A program made the position numbers and the translations under genes. The notes below the pieces were generated by a model, which was not told the DNA's origin, searched no databases, and saw only the letters and a list, made by a program, of their open reading frames with translations. Below, in pieces: positions 12,347-24,923 of a DNA stretch of 64,000 nt (the first letter of the stretch is position 1; every line of letters begins with the position of its first letter). The stretch spans positions 434,001-498,000 of the forward strand of contig JARVKI010000012.1 in the NCBI GenBank assembly GCA_036674765.1, written 5' to 3'. Source of the DNA: Seiridium cupressi (taxonomy: Eukaryota; Ascomycota; Sordariomycetes; Amphisphaeriales; Sporocadaceae).

Positions 12347-14279
12347 ACGGCTTGTCTAACGAGAAGCTCAAAACGGGTGCGGAGTCGGTTGGCGTTGCCA
12401 AAAGCTTGACTATGGTAAAGTCGCGAAGTGAACACAAATTAAGGAACTGTCAGAAGTTAAAGTCTTGTTGCCGTAATGCGCCTCTGGTGCGGGCAAAGAT
12501 GGGACGTTGAATGGAAGATCACCACAGGTGGATGGACTTCGGGATCAAGAAAACCACAAGCCGACACCAGACTGTCTGGAGACTTTTTTTCTTCTCTTTT
12601 GGCGTCCTGCTTGAGATGATTGCTTGTCATTCGCAATGCCTGCCAGGAACACGAAAAGGGGAGAAAGCAGTCCCAACCGGGTCTGGGCACTTGGCGCTCA
12701 TCTGAGCGAGCGATGGTTGCGTTTAATTCGTGCACAGGAAAATGTCCCGATTAACCCACTGACAAGGGTCTCACGCAGGTACGAACCCAAACATTAGTTA
12801 CTTCTCGGGTTCAACCCATGCCCAGCTCATGCTCAGCTCATGCCCAGCGCATGAAACCTGCGATATGATATAACTTGCATAGTCTCCGGGCGAGCATGAG
12901 CCTGATCCAAGACAACTCCAGATCTACTACATCGAGCAGCATGCTTTTTACTTGCCTATAGAACCACCACGATTGAGTTGAAGTCCAAATAGGCTGACCT
13001 GCCTGCCCGAACGCGTATGCAGCTGATCACGAAGCTAATTTTAGTCCCACGTGCCATAAAACGGTGTTATGGAGTAAGTGTAAGACAGCGTATACATTAA
13101 CCGCTATACAAATCGCCAGCTTGGAATTCAAGACAGCGTACCAGTTTGCACATGATTGCAATAGACATCACTTTTCATCGAGCTGCTTAAAGTGCGTTTC
13201 AAAGGCATTCCTCCAAAGAGCCAATCGCGCAGGACTCGCTCAACTTGCGCTCGCAAGAATCATCATGCCCTTTAAATTGCAGTCATCATGAGCATCCACC
13301 AGGACCCTGGATAGCCGCATCCCACAACGGGCCAATCACTGACGTGCCGCCGACCGCGCCAACGTGCCATGGTGTCGCAGAGCTTCGGGCTGGGCTTTGC
13401 AGTTCGGGTCTTGTCTTGGTGTCACAAGGAAAGACATGGTGAACTCGGCGGCTACGCCACGCTTGTCCTGATTCGGTGCACGCCATCCATTCCGGCGACA
13501 ACCAACCATTGGGCTGCGCTCAAGGGAGTACGTAGTAGTACTCTTCAAATTCTTTCCCCAGCATCTCAGATGTAGCTAAGATTGATCTGCAAAGTGATCG
13601 TCTTGGCTTGTGAGTAATAATATCCTCAAACCCTGCGTTTCGGCCATGGCTGGACTCAGATAGATTAAGCGACATAGGGCGAGCCGGGGCGGGACCATTG
13701 TCCGTGACAGGGAACGACCCACGGGGAGAAGCAAGAGCCGGTCTACGGTATATGTGGTGTTTCACATTTCTATTTCTTGGGTCATGCTAAGTTTACTAAA
13801 TTGCGGTGCCTAGGATACCCGTGCCGAAGGCCTTATTAGCTCGGCCCAACCCAACATGCTTAAGCAAATTGCTAGTTAGTATTTGATTTTGTATACTTCG
13901 CTCGCTTGAAAGAAGACGGAAGCCGCCGAGAGTCACAGTTAGACGTACCTAGGTGACCGGTAATGGACCACGGGATTTTGAAATCAATGCCCGAAATGCG
14001 CAGCAGTAAATATTACATTAAGCTTTGTAACTTTATTAGTGTCTCCTCCACAGATTCATTACGATTGGCGACTGGGACAACTGGTGTTGATGAACCGCAT
14101 TGGAAGATATTTGACACGACCTCTGCTTCAAGTATTGAACTGCTTTCAGTAAATGCTAATCAATTCATTCGCGTTGGGGGAATCTCTACCGTATCTTCCA
14201 TGTCCAGTATTCCGAAGCCCTAGCTTCTATACTTGTGCCTCTCTGTGTGATGGAGTTGAGAATATCTTGTCTATACACT
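12347..14279. other. Gene-poor intergenic region
   Basis: No supported gene in 1.9 kb. It contains an 11-bp tandem repeat (12818-12853). The right end is the 3' flank of the ABC1-family kinase. Confidence 0.5.
12818..12853. repeat. 11-bp tandem repeat, three copies
   Basis: Three near-identical units of ATGCCCAGCTC type follow one another (12818-12828, 12829-12839, 12840-12850), and a fourth ATG follows. Two units each differ from the first by a single base. Intergenic; no function known. Confidence 0.75.
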
Positions 14280-16316
14280 TTAGCCCTCAAAGACCTCATG
14301 CTGCAACTCGACGCCGAAATCCTTGGCCATGTTCCTCATACGAGCTTCGACTTCGTCTTCCATACCGCCTCCCAAGCCCATCCACTGCCTGGCCTTGAAC
14401 GTGTAGAATGCGACATCGGTCGCAAATAACACCGTCTTGAACAGCATATGCCGCCACATATTCGCCATCCTCACCGACCACGGCAGATTCGGGTCCTCGT
14501 AAAGAGAACGACTGGCCCAATTACCCATAATCTTGATACGGTTGACTGGCGAGCCCATGAACTGGTTGTTGCCCTGGACGATACGCATGTTCCGACCGAT
14601 GAAGACGAGCTCCTTTGGCCATTTTGTCTCGTCCGCCAACACGTCACGAAGCCCCTGCTTCATCCGCTGTTGCGCTTCAAAATGGCGCTCTGCAGGAGTT
14701 TTGCCCTCCATTTCTCGTAGGATCTCGGCTTTTGTGCTGTTGTCGCCACCCTCGTATGGCCGCAGTAATGTAGCGCTGGCGAAGATATCGGGGGATTTGA
14801 TGCCCCATTCTTCCGAGATCTCGCCGATCGTCTTGTTGTCGAATGTCATGAGTGATTTCCAGAATAGACTATATTGATGTTTGAATTTGGGTGACATGTA
14901 AACGTAGAGCCCGTGATCAATAAGGACTACTTCTGCCTTACCCGAGGGCAGTCGCCGGATGAAGATGTTGCCTGGGTGGGGATCGCAGTGCACAGTACCC
15001 CATTTGAAGATCTGGGCTGAGAAGAGGTCGACTATCGTGGTCATGACCTCCTTGCTAGATAGGCCTAGACCTGCCTTACCATTGCGTCCTTTCCAAGTCT
15101 CACGATTCGGTTTGAGATTGTCCGTTTCCGGGTTCTCTCGCAGCTTTCTCCGGATCTCGGCCATGTCGGGTGGGCTCAGTTTCGCGCCATGCACACCCGG
15201 TGAGCCCTGATTGTGTCCTCCTATCCAGCGGCCGGTCGTCGCAGCTTTGTCCCATAACCGCACGCCCTCGATCCACTCAGTGACCAGAACTCGCTTTGTG
15301 GTGAATTCTGGGTAGACTGTGGGTATATACACTCTACCCTTGAGACTGGGCTCCGTACTGATGAGTTTGCGCATGTTTTCCGAGTTCTTCGCCTCCGACT
15401 CAAAGTCCGTCTCCAGGAGCAAGCGCTCGGTGATGAAAGGAACAATTGAGTACAGCGGGATGTCGAACCACCAAGTATAAGCCTTCATCACGACCCTGAA
15501 AGCCCAGAGATCCCATCCAACCTGCTTTGCAATTTCAGGCTTCTGGATTTTGATGGCTACCTCCCTGCCATCGGGTAACCTTGCCCAGTGCACCTGCGCC
15601 ACGCTGGCGCTAGCTCTTGCTTTTTTCTCCAAAATGCCCTTGCCGTCCTCGCCGGTGAAGCTGACGCCGAATACTTCCTCGGCACTCTTGCCGCCGAAGT
15701 CCTGCCGTATGACCTTCTCGACCGTCTTCCACTCGTCTTGCGGCGCGTCGTCGAACATGCGCGCGAACATCTTCTGGAACTCGGGAGGCAATACAGCGCT
15801 TTGCATAGCAATCGCCTGACCGATCTTGAGATATAATCCACCGTTTCCACTCAAGAGCTCGAACAGTCGCTCTGCACTGCGCCGGTGTAGGTCACCAACG
15901 GTCCCGCCCAGCAGTGGCTCGGCGCGAAAGTTGAGCTTGTAGTCCAGCGCGACGTAAAGGCCATTGCCGAAGGTGCGCAGCGAGCGGCTTACTCCAGAGG
16001 CGAAGATCTGCCTATCGGCAAGGTATAGAGAGCCACCGATGGTTGTCAGAATTACGAAGCGCCGTAGCCATTTCTGGCTGCGCTTGAACTCGCGGGCGGC
16101 TTTGGGTTTGCCGAGCGATTCGGGGGACGGCGGCCGCATGGGCTGGAACTGCGTCGAAGTCTGGACATGACGACGGAATGGGAATTGTTGGGTTCGAGGG
16201 AACCGGCGGAGGACGGAGGGCGTAGAAATGTCACGCGAGATCGTCCGCCATGATGCTGACGGGTACTGCTGCGATAGCGGACTCCTGCAGAGACCTGCTA
16301 TGCGTGAGCGAAACAT
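14280..16316 (-). CDS. Mitochondrial ABC1/UbiB-family atypical kinase (ADCK1/ADCK5, Mcp2/Cqd-like)
   Basis: Uninterrupted 678-aa frame. The first 50 residues are Arg/Ser-rich and lack acidic clusters, as in a mitochondrial transit peptide. A membrane segment lies at about 87-103. UbiB hallmarks follow in order: KIGQ of the KxGQ motif (164-167), the alanine-rich nucleotide loop ASASVAQVH (235-243), a VAIKIQKP lysine block (253-260), HCDPHPGN (443-450) and the metal-binding DHG (467-469). About 50 polar residues (370-418) are inserted before the catalytic loop. Relatives act at the inner membrane in coenzyme Q distribution and lipid homeostasis. The yeast counterpart is probably Mcp2/Cqd2 or Cqd1 rather than Coq8, but I cannot separate these by eye. 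Confidence 0.87.
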   Translation of the reverse strand: MFRSRIAGLCRSPLSQQYPSASWRTISRDISTPSVLRRFPRTQQFPFRRHVQTSTQFQPMRPPSPESLGKPKAAREFKRSQKWLRRFVILTTIGGSLYLADRQIFASGVSRSLRTFGNGLYVALDYKLNFRAEPLLGGTVGDLHRRSAERLFELLSGNGGLYLKIGQAIAMQSAVLPPEFQKMFARMFDDAPQDEWKTVEKVIRQDFGGKSAEEVFGVSFTGEDGKGILEKKARASASVAQVHWARLPDGREVAIKIQKPEIAKQVGWDLWAFRVVMKAYTWWFDIPLYSIVPFITERLLLETDFESEAKNSENMRKLISTEPSLKGRVYIPTVYPEFTTKRVLVTEWIEGVRLWDKAATTGRWIGGHNQGSPGVHGAKLSPPDMAEIRRKLRENPETDNLKPNRETWKGRNGKAGLGLSSKEVMTTIVDLFSAQIFKWGTVHCDPHPGNIFIRRLPSGKAEVVLIDHGLYVYMSPKFKHQYSLFWKSLMTFDNKTIGEISEEWGIKSPDIFASATLLRPYEGGDNSTKAEILREMEGKTPAERHFEAQQRMKQGLRDVLADETKWPKELVFIGRNMRIVQGNNQFMGSPVNRIKIMGNWASRSLYEDPNLPWSVRMANMWRHMLFKTVLFATDVAFYTFKARQWMGLGGGMEDEVEARMRNMAKDFGVELQHEVFEG

Positions 16317-19300
16317 AGTTTACTGCTTAGCAGGACATAAGGCTTGCTTGAGGCGGAAACATGAACGCTTCCGGACCTCGAAATGGTGCAGTAAGAGAAC
16401 AAAGCGTGAAGGGCGAGGATCAGAAAATTGTTACCAATGAGCCAGTCATCTACGATGACACTACATAAGCTAAGCTATTAAATGGGACCGTCAGACGTGG
16501 TAGCGATTAAAGTTTCCCTAAGACCGATGTCTCCGGCTACGAACGGGGAATTCGGGAAATAACAAAGCGTTACCCATTATCCTTGTCTTCTTTCAAAAAG
16601 ATTGTCTAAGACTCGAAGAAGAGTTCTCCTACCAGCATTAAATCCTACGAAATCCCTGTAGTGACTGAATATCACGACTTATTTTACGAGGTCAAGTTTT
16701 ATGCTGAGCTCAGCTCGCCCTAGGACGGTTCCCCGAAAATTGTTTAGTATATCGACTTTGGGCCTGGATAAGGAATAACAGGAATAGCAGGAAAGTGTAC
16801 TTAGTATTAGCTGTACTGCTGTAGCCCGCGGACGTTCCATGGCAATCACGGTGGAGGTTGAAAGACCCTGGTTATGTTAAAGCTCTTAATACTTGAGCAA
16901 CAGGAGCTCTCCCTTGCCCTTGTCGCTTGATCTTCAGTTAGCCCGTTCGGGAGTGCTTGATGACGACGATCATTCTTTTTATACATATGATCGTTGAACC
17001 ATTTGATACACGCCGTCTACCGGTTTCCCCTATCGACTTGGCTCATCCAGCAATATTGTGTTCGTCGTGCCTGCGAAATTGACGGTCAGAACTGGCACCA
17101 CGAACTACAAAGGAGGCTTTGAGATTCTCATGCGTAACAGCTATGACATCAGGCTTTTTACCTGAGCAGTTTGTCATGGATATAGCCAGCGATGACTCTA
17201 GCCGCTATCATTCGTCGTGCAATTCGAACTTGTGGTTTCAGATTCATGAGCCATGGAGCTGCGCAGTGAGCAGATCACATGCTGACGATGACTTCTTCTA
17301 TGTTCTACCCGCTCAGCTGCTTGTCGTGCGGCCTGACCAGTCGCATGGGGATGGACAGAAAGCTTGCGGATCTCCGTGGACCGCTCGAACTACCTAGAAA
17401 GAAACAATGGTTGCACTCCTAAGCGGCATTACCTACAAGCACACGGAGGCTTTCTGAATATTGTCGACAGATTCGTCGTTTCAAGTGTCCCACCACGGAT
17501 TCAATGTTTGTTGGCTCTTTAGGCATGCATTGACTCCCCCGATGCTAGTCGACTCCGCTGATGTCGTGAGACTTCCAAGGTGACGTGTTCTCCATGGAAG
17601 TGAGTTGTCTGTGTCGACTGCTTGAATGGCTCGATTCTATCGGGCAAGTCCAAGGATTTTTGTGCCGCCAGCAGTAATTCGACTTGAGCGGCGGACGATG
17701 CTAATGAACTGAGGCACGTGAACATAGATGGCGTAGCCGTCACCCTACCGGCATTTGATATATTTGGTCTAGGAAGCTGGCCGCTGGGCATTTGAGAACT
17801 ATGGTGGGGACTGCAAAGCATTGGAGACGGCCCACTCTTCAGTCGCAATCTCAAACGCAATCTGACCTTGGAACAGCTGGAGTGCCAGAACAAGTGCACA
17901 GCCTCACTATGGGTATGTTGACGCAATCCGCTGTCTCTAAGAGCACTCTCGGCGGTTACCATTGTTACAGTCCGCCACAAGGTTTCTTTGTTCAAGGCTG
18001 ATAGGGATCCAGAAATTTAGGATGTTCGTGGACCCCCTTTGACGAAGAGAAGCTGCAGTGATTAATTACCAAAGAGCTGTCGCGAGATTGGCGATGCGCA
18101 GAAACAGCAACAAGACCCGCCAAAGCAGGCATTGTCATTGGCGGATTTCCTCGACCCCTTCAATCACGACACTTGATTGAGGCACCTCCCGATCCCTGCA
18201 CTGCACCTACTTTCTTGAGTTTGTGGCGTTTGGGCGAGGAGAAAAGAAAAAACTTTCGATTGCTTGACGCATGTTCGCAACGCTTAAAATCAAGGCTGTC
18301 GAGTCGACAGCCGTACGATTCATGTTGGATCATAGACATCATCGTTCAAGTGGTGCACCCCACACGTTTAGCATTGATTGTCTATTGGCGTACGTGAAAA
18401 CATGGAGCTAAGTCTTGTGAGTGGTTCGCGCGGACGTTAAAAACGAATCGGATCCGCGGATCGCTTCAAATATACCTAATAGTTGTAGTTCTGCCAGCGG
18501 CATGAACCGTGGCTAGACTCTGGCTAGATTCCGTAATGTGTGGTATAGGCGAAATTAGCCGTGCGGGCATACAAGTGAAGGCAACAGCACCGTTATCTCG
18601 GAAAGGGACTCCGAACAGCCAATACGTGGGAATGGACGTGAAGTGTTAGTGATGACAGCATTTGGCTTCCAGTGCTCAGATCTTGCATCTAATGCAACGC
18701 GCGGCATACAACTAACACACTCGAGGTGCTGACGGCTCGGCGATGCAAGTTCTTTCGTCCCAGCCACTACAGAGACGCGGCCGAGCCGGGTGTCGTATAG
18801 AGTTCATACATAGCGCGGAGGAGCTGCCGTGTGACCTGAGGCTTGGAACAAGTCAGTCGTCAGCAGCGGCCATGGAAAACCAGTTTCACAGGCGCGAACG
18901 CACGACATTACAGGATCCGCGGTGCTGTGACTTGAGGAGGACCAATCCACTGCATCGCTAGTCGACAGACTTGGATATCTGACTGCAAGCTTCCCATTAG
19001 TAGATGGATTGGATTTGACGAGTCCCGCGTGAACTCGTCAAGAGTTGCAGTTTCACACGTTACCAGCGCTGCCGCTACGGCGTAGTCGTGTAGGCTGTGC
19101 ATACCTAAAAGGTATCTAGTCAGGCAGTGTGCGAATGCCTGCAACTCGCAAAAGCATGGCGTCTGGTCACGGAATGGACACGACGTGATGCTGCTGTAGA
19201 TTAGAGGTTCGCTTATGTATTTCCCGGAACCCCAACTCCCTATCAGTGGACCCCTCGGTGCGAAACTCACAGGGAAGACGCAGCGCCCTTTCGAGTTCAA

Positions 19301-20086
19301 ACTGCCTCCACTAGGCACTCGGGGAGCCACAGCGTACGGGGGATACCATAGTATCTGCGGCCAGACCCAGCCCGCCCACCTGCACAAGTTCAAGGCCCAG
19401 TTCCTGACCCAGTCCCAGTCCCAGTTCCAGTTCCAGTTCCACTCCCAGGGCGGGCTCCACCACCCAATTCGTTACCCACTCATTCCACCGACAGTCCCTC
19501 CGCCATCTCTCGCTCTCACAGCGTTCTCCCACACCAACTTGCAGTCCGTCAACCGTTCCTTCTGGTGCGCACTCGACACGACTCAACTCTTCTCCCAGAG
19601 TTGATCCCGACAAGACCTGGCACTGCCACCAGCCAGACGTAGCAAGCACGCCACCCTACAACTACTCCGATCGATTGATTTCGTATCGCACCTCGCTCAT
19701 TTACCCGAACTCGCTTCAAACACCACCGACTGGTTCCATCGTTGGGCTGGCATTGCAGGAGAAAACAGGCGATACACGACAATTTGGACGTGCAGGATCA
19801 CATCACTTCAAAAATCACCCGGTATTGGGAGACTAGAGGGAGGACGGGCTCGACGACGACCAATTGAGCATAGTCCAAGGACCGAACTTCGAGAGGCGCA
19901 GCACAAGGCGTGATTTCTATGTCGCAACCGTTGAGAACCGATTATCTCAGCTATTGTTGCTGTCTCAAACTTTCTCACTAAGGCGACGTACGACGTCACT
20001 CAACTCCAAAACCATCTCAGCAGTGCTGTTTCATTTAGTACGGCGACGCGACTCCTAGAGTCGGCGCGCAGTTGACAATCGCCAGC
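16317..20086. other. Long intergenic region upstream of palI
   Basis: No gene I can support in 3.8 kb, although kinase and palI promoters must lie at the two ends. The open frames (for example near 17.1 kb and 17.5-18.0 kb) mostly begin at non-ATG codons, lack domains and conflict between strands. From about 19.2 kb the sequence becomes C/T-rich and may be a long palI leader. A pseudogene or non-coding RNA cannot be excluded. Confidence 0.4.
19396..19449. repeat. 6-bp tandem repeat (CCAGTY) upstream of palI
   Basis: Six contiguous hexamers of CCAGTC/CCAGTT/CCACTC occupy 19409-19444, flanked by degenerate copies. Located about 640 bp before the palI start in a pyrimidine-rich stretch. Confidence 0.75.
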
Positions 20087-22317
20087 ATGTTGCGTCCCGC
20101 AACACCTTTGGCGATCTTGCTGTTCGCCGCGTTTGCCCTGCTCCTGTTATCCGTTCTGTCGACACCCATCATTCAAGCTATACCGTTAGGGACGTTTGAG
20201 GGCGTCAATTTTGGCGTGTTCGGATACTGCAAGGGGAGCTCATGCAGTCCTATAGAAATAGGATACGACACATGTAAGTTGGCTGTCCTGCTGCACTTGT
20301 GCTTCTAATCTGGGCAATACTCATTCCGCTATAGCATCCCTTTTCACTGCTACGCAGTCTGCTACGTTCGATTTGCCCTCTGCGGCAAGAACTACACTTT
20401 CGGCCATCTTGATCGTGCATCCAGTGGCATGTCTCTTTACACTAATCATGCTGGGAATGGCCATCGCCGCCCACTTTCATGCCCCTTCTCACTCATCCCG
20501 TTACTTGCTGGTTCTCTTCATCTTCGGTATCCTGACCTTCCTGGTATGCCTGCTCTCGTTCTTGATAGATGTTCTTCTCTTCGTGCCCCACATGGCATGG
20601 GGTTCATACATCGTTTGTGCCGCTACTGTACTTGTGGCAATGAGTGGACTTGTCTCCTGCGCCATGCGCCGCACGGTCGTTAGCAGAAAAGCAAGGCAGA
20701 AGCGTATTGCTGAAAACGCCGAGATGAGCGGAGAAAACTACTACAACAGAAACGCTCAACAGGACGCTACAGCTGGGGCTGCATCAATTCTCTCTCCCAC
20801 TGTACCTGTTGTGAGCGGCGGCAATGGACCAGCTGATAACAAGCTTCCAACCTTTGCGTCGTACGAGCAAAAGAAGGATGATCGCAGCAGCGACGAGCGG
20901 GTGCCACTCACTGCCACGAGCCCATCGCAGAGGTCTCCAAATGGAGGCTTCGCTTCTACCGAAGGCACATACGCCAACGGCAGTAACTCTGCTCCGTCTT
21001 TGCCCCGGGATCAGTATGGAAATCCTATTCAGGCCCCTCAAGATGCATACGCCGTTGCACGTGGCCCTCCGTCAGAGCGGTCGATTTCACGAGGCCGAGG
21101 CGGCCCTCCGCCAGGTGGCTACCGCGGGCGTGGTGGTTACGGCAGGGGAGGTTACGGCCCAAATTATGGTCCGTCTGGTTCAAGAGGTGGATATGGCCCT
21201 CCCGGTCGTGGTGCGTACGGTCCTTCTAATGGAAGAGGTGGCTACGGTCCACCTAGGGGAGGCTATGGACCCAATGGAGCACGTGGTGGGCGAGCTCCGC
21301 CTCCTGGTTATGGAAATGGCTATGACCGTCGACCGACTGGGCCAGACATGTACGGCAATTACTCTTCTGCCCGAGACGCATCTCCGGGACCTCCAGGCGC
21401 ACCATACGGCACGAACCCCTCAATGCCCAGCGTTTCAGCAGGCGCGACAGGAACGGGTAGCTATGAAGCATATAACCCCGATCGAGCTAGCGACCTTCCG
21501 AGAGCCGAGTCCCCTCCTCCGCTACCTGGTATGGAGGATACAAATCAGCAACCGTTCGTAGGCCAAGCGATAGAGATGGACGCCAAAACGGGCAGTCCGG
21601 CTCGTCCGCCGCAGGGTTTTGGACAATTCCCGAATCAGCTAAGAGACAGCGATGCCGATGTAGCAGGCATGCTTGCTTTGCAGCAAGCCAGGACAAATTC
21701 TCCTCGTCGCCATGATACTTACACGAGCGAAGCTAGCAAATATAGCCAGGATGAGTTAGTATCCCGTTTCCAGACTGTGTGATGCCTAAACTGACGTGTA
21801 TTTCAGGAGTTCATACGTACCACCCCGACAAGCTTGGAACCAGGGTCCGGGACGAAATTCGCCAAGAATGCCTTCACCATTGCATCTTCAGCCGCGAACA
21901 GCAGAGCTATCCTCGGGCACGCCACCTCCACAGCCAGCTGCCGGGGCCAGCGGTACCTACTACGAGGACGTGGATCCACGATTTGCGGAGCCTGCTGCCG
22001 CTCCCAGAGCACTGCAGCCTGGCCCTGGCCCAGAAGCTACCAACTTTGAGGATCCCCATCAACTTGGAGCAGGAGCAAGGAGTCCAGCGATTTCAGAGAG
22101 GTCGACATTTACGTCCGTGTCGCAACGCGGTGTAAATCCTCGCTGGAACCCAGCGCCAGGCCCACCCGGCGCCTTCGGTCAACCCATCTCTCGCAGGCCA
22201 GTTAATCGGAATGAAGTGAATATTCTTAACAACAATCCGGACTTCCAATTACCTGGTAGCCGAGGTGCTCCCCCCGGAAGAGGAGGAGGCATGGGAGGAG
22301 CCTATCCAGGACTTTAA
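20087..22317 (+). CDS. palI: pH-response membrane protein PalI/Rim9
   Basis: Plasma-membrane component of the alkaline pH-sensing PacC/Rim101 pathway that helps place the PalH/Rim21 sensor. Exons 20087-20273, 20335-21754, 21807-22317 (705 aa). The start MLRPATPLAI and the block FGVFGYC...IGYDTSS are highly typical of the family. One helix lies near 11-30 and three more between about 95 and 185, the SUR7/PalI topology. The long cytoplasmic tail is low-complexity. Residues about 305-400 carry repeated RGGYG, RGGYGP and GPSG units rich in Gly, Tyr and Arg. The third exon ends in another Arg/Gly/Pro-rich stretch. Rim9 of yeast is much shorter, so the tail is a filamentous-fungus extension. Confidence 0.92.
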
Positions 22318-24923
22318 AACTTTCTGCCAAACCGTTTCACGCTTCACCATCTCCGGTGGCACACTTGGTTGTCACGGCGACCTAATTGATGTATACTTCA
22401 TATAGACGGGCAAAGCCATTGGGTGGCTATCGTATGATTCATAGCTCCCCTGAGTGGGGGCAAACGTCTACAGGATCCCTCTCATCCAAAACATCCCATC
22501 TGTTCCTTACCTACGTTCTCACTTCTACGACATGCAACCATTTGGTTTTCTATTCGGATACCCCTGTCGCACGACTTCCTCTACCTTTGGCATACTGCCA
22601 ATTTCTTTTCTTTTTTTTTTCCCCCTCCCAGAACACGACCTCACCTACGAACAGCATATTCTCCTTGACGGCTAAACACACTTCACGTGGTGTACCTCGA
22701 CCAGCACCACTCTTCTCTTGCGAACCTGACTAGCCATCTTTTCGCATCGTACATCGGCTAAGGGTTTGAAAATGATGTGGCGTCTTGCTTGGACGTAATG
22801 GATGAGGCCCAATTCGCCACTGGGCTCTGGAAGACAGGGCACAGATTTGGAGGTGATTTATTGTGGTAGACAACAGCGATCTAGTAGTGTACATAAGAAG
22901 CGGTTTGCTTAGCACATACCTATAGCGTTGTTGATAGCTTCTGCCGGCCAGCGGATGCCTGGGCCTGATGACTAGAAGGATTCAGGATTGGATTCTTTCG
23001 ATGAAATAAAAGTCATATTCATGAACAACTTTCCCGCCTCGCATAATTATGAACGGATTTCCGTCGATTCTTCTGCTCAACCTAACGTACTGGCAATACA
23101 GGTATCGATACCTCGAGTCCGCAACTTGTATGGCGAATCGATGATATATCCGCCCCTAAATTTTGCCCTGCTCCCCATCATGACCAGGCATTAGTTATTG
23201 AAGTAGCGAGTAAGGCGGGGGCGATACCTGCCTTCTCGTGGTATTAAAACGGACTCTAGTCTGCGATCAAATGAGTTCTGCCCGCCGCAAACTTTACATG
23301 TGATTTCTCATCGGGATTTTATGGAACAGATTAGGGTCTGGGAGCAGAGGGGTCTGGCGTGCAGGTTGAAATAGTATTTCTAGCCGCCTTTTTACAATAG
23401 CAACGCTATATGATATATTCACAGCTATTGCCAAACAGAGCTAGGACCGTTCTGGCTTTTCCATGAGCAGAATGTGTTGTATATGCGGGAATCGACCGAG
23501 GAATCATAACTTTGAGCAGTTTCCTTGGCCAATGGTTGCAGTTGTCAAACGAAATGGTTGGTCGCTCCTCGGGAAACAGTATTGTGATATCGACTATACG
23601 GTACCTAGTAGATTGTATCGGGGTATTTGCCTGGACCCGAGTATCGTCATTTGGCTCTCGATCGCTTTGGGGGGTTAAGCTTGTAACATCAATCGTCTTA
23701 GGCTGAAACTTGGCCCGTTGTAGTAAACGGTGATTCCACACCTATAGGATTGTTATCTCTTAAGCTTGCATGGCCATCCATGCATTTATCCTGGGCTGAT
23801 ACCACGGTCCCAATGGTGTGTTTGATCCGAGTTTATAGAAAGACATGAGTTGCCGTAATGGATAGTAGCTGTAGCACCTTTCAACTCGAATCTGCACGAG
23901 CTCGAGTAGCATGTTATGCTGTTTTCGCCAGGAGTCAAGTGAGAGATAGGAATACGCCATAACATAAGAAGATGGAAGAGGGACAATCGAACATGGCTGT
24001 CTCTATAGTCTAAGACGTTATGGGCCCTCTCTTGACTGGTACTTCCTAGACTGGGCCTAACACCTTCACTATTAACCAGCTTCAATGCCAAGAGGCCGTC
24101 TTGGCCACCCTGACAGATGCTCTACCCCTGAACATAGCCTTCCACTGTTGGACTGGACTAATATGATAAACAATATATAATATCATTGGCCATTCCCAAG
24201 GTAATGATTGGAACGATGGCTAGTCCTAAGGGTCCTCATAACCGCAGCGTCGAATCACCTGGAATATACCATGCTTATGATCATCGGGTATTGTCTACGA
24301 CTCTGCCAGTGAAACATCGTGTTGATCGGCCGAATCCGAGTAGACCAAGAACGAGATGTACGGCATGCGACCAACAGGCTCCTGGAATAAGAAAAGAGCA
24401 CCCACCTACAGTATCTGCGTAATCTTTAGCTGTTGCCTTACAACCCGCAGCTATCAATGGCGACACCCTCGAAATGGTAAGGCAATGTTGTGCGAGCTAA
24501 ACCATCGACGTCATGACGAGTCTAGTTTCCTATTGGTTGAACATCAGGATCATGCTTGACTATGCGGCGCTAGTAGACGAATGCGAGCAATTTCTAGCTG
24601 AAAGAACGGCTAGACTTCATCCCGTCTCTTCGTCATCTTGGATATCTTTGGGTTTGAGAGACGAGCGAACGCGCACTCGCATTTGGATCGCGCTTCAATG
24701 ATCGATGTCTTGATTTAGAGTGTTGATTTCGTACATCTGCTGGACTCGTCGATACATGTATTAATAGCCCCGTCCCAGAAAGCATTCATGGATAGGATTC
24801 GTTGTGTGCATCCAAGAGGCAAAGCCATACACTCATAACATTCACCCCATCATAGAAAAACAATACCTTGACTGGGAATTCCTTTCAATAAGCCTAGAGA
24901 CAACTCAACTAATATCAATCATA
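22318..24923. other. Gene-poor intergenic region
   Basis: No supported gene in 2.6 kb. A T/C tract at about 22603-22627 lies downstream of palI. The remaining open frames are short, non-ATG or stop-interrupted. Parts are relatively AT-rich. Confidence 0.45.

Noticed and set aside
11670..12437. 255-aa minus-strand open frame
   Set aside because: Ser/Pro/Leu/Arg-rich, no domain, non-ATG start in the frame as extended; better explained as antisense of the tentative plus-strand gene.
12800..12825. GGGTTCAACCC resembling a tRNA B box
   Set aside because: No acceptor stem or A box; the match is part of a short inverted sequence next to a tandem repeat.
17519..17995. 158-aa minus-strand open frame
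   Set aside because: Its apparent first codon is TTG, no domain is visible and the composition is unlike the neighbouring real genes.
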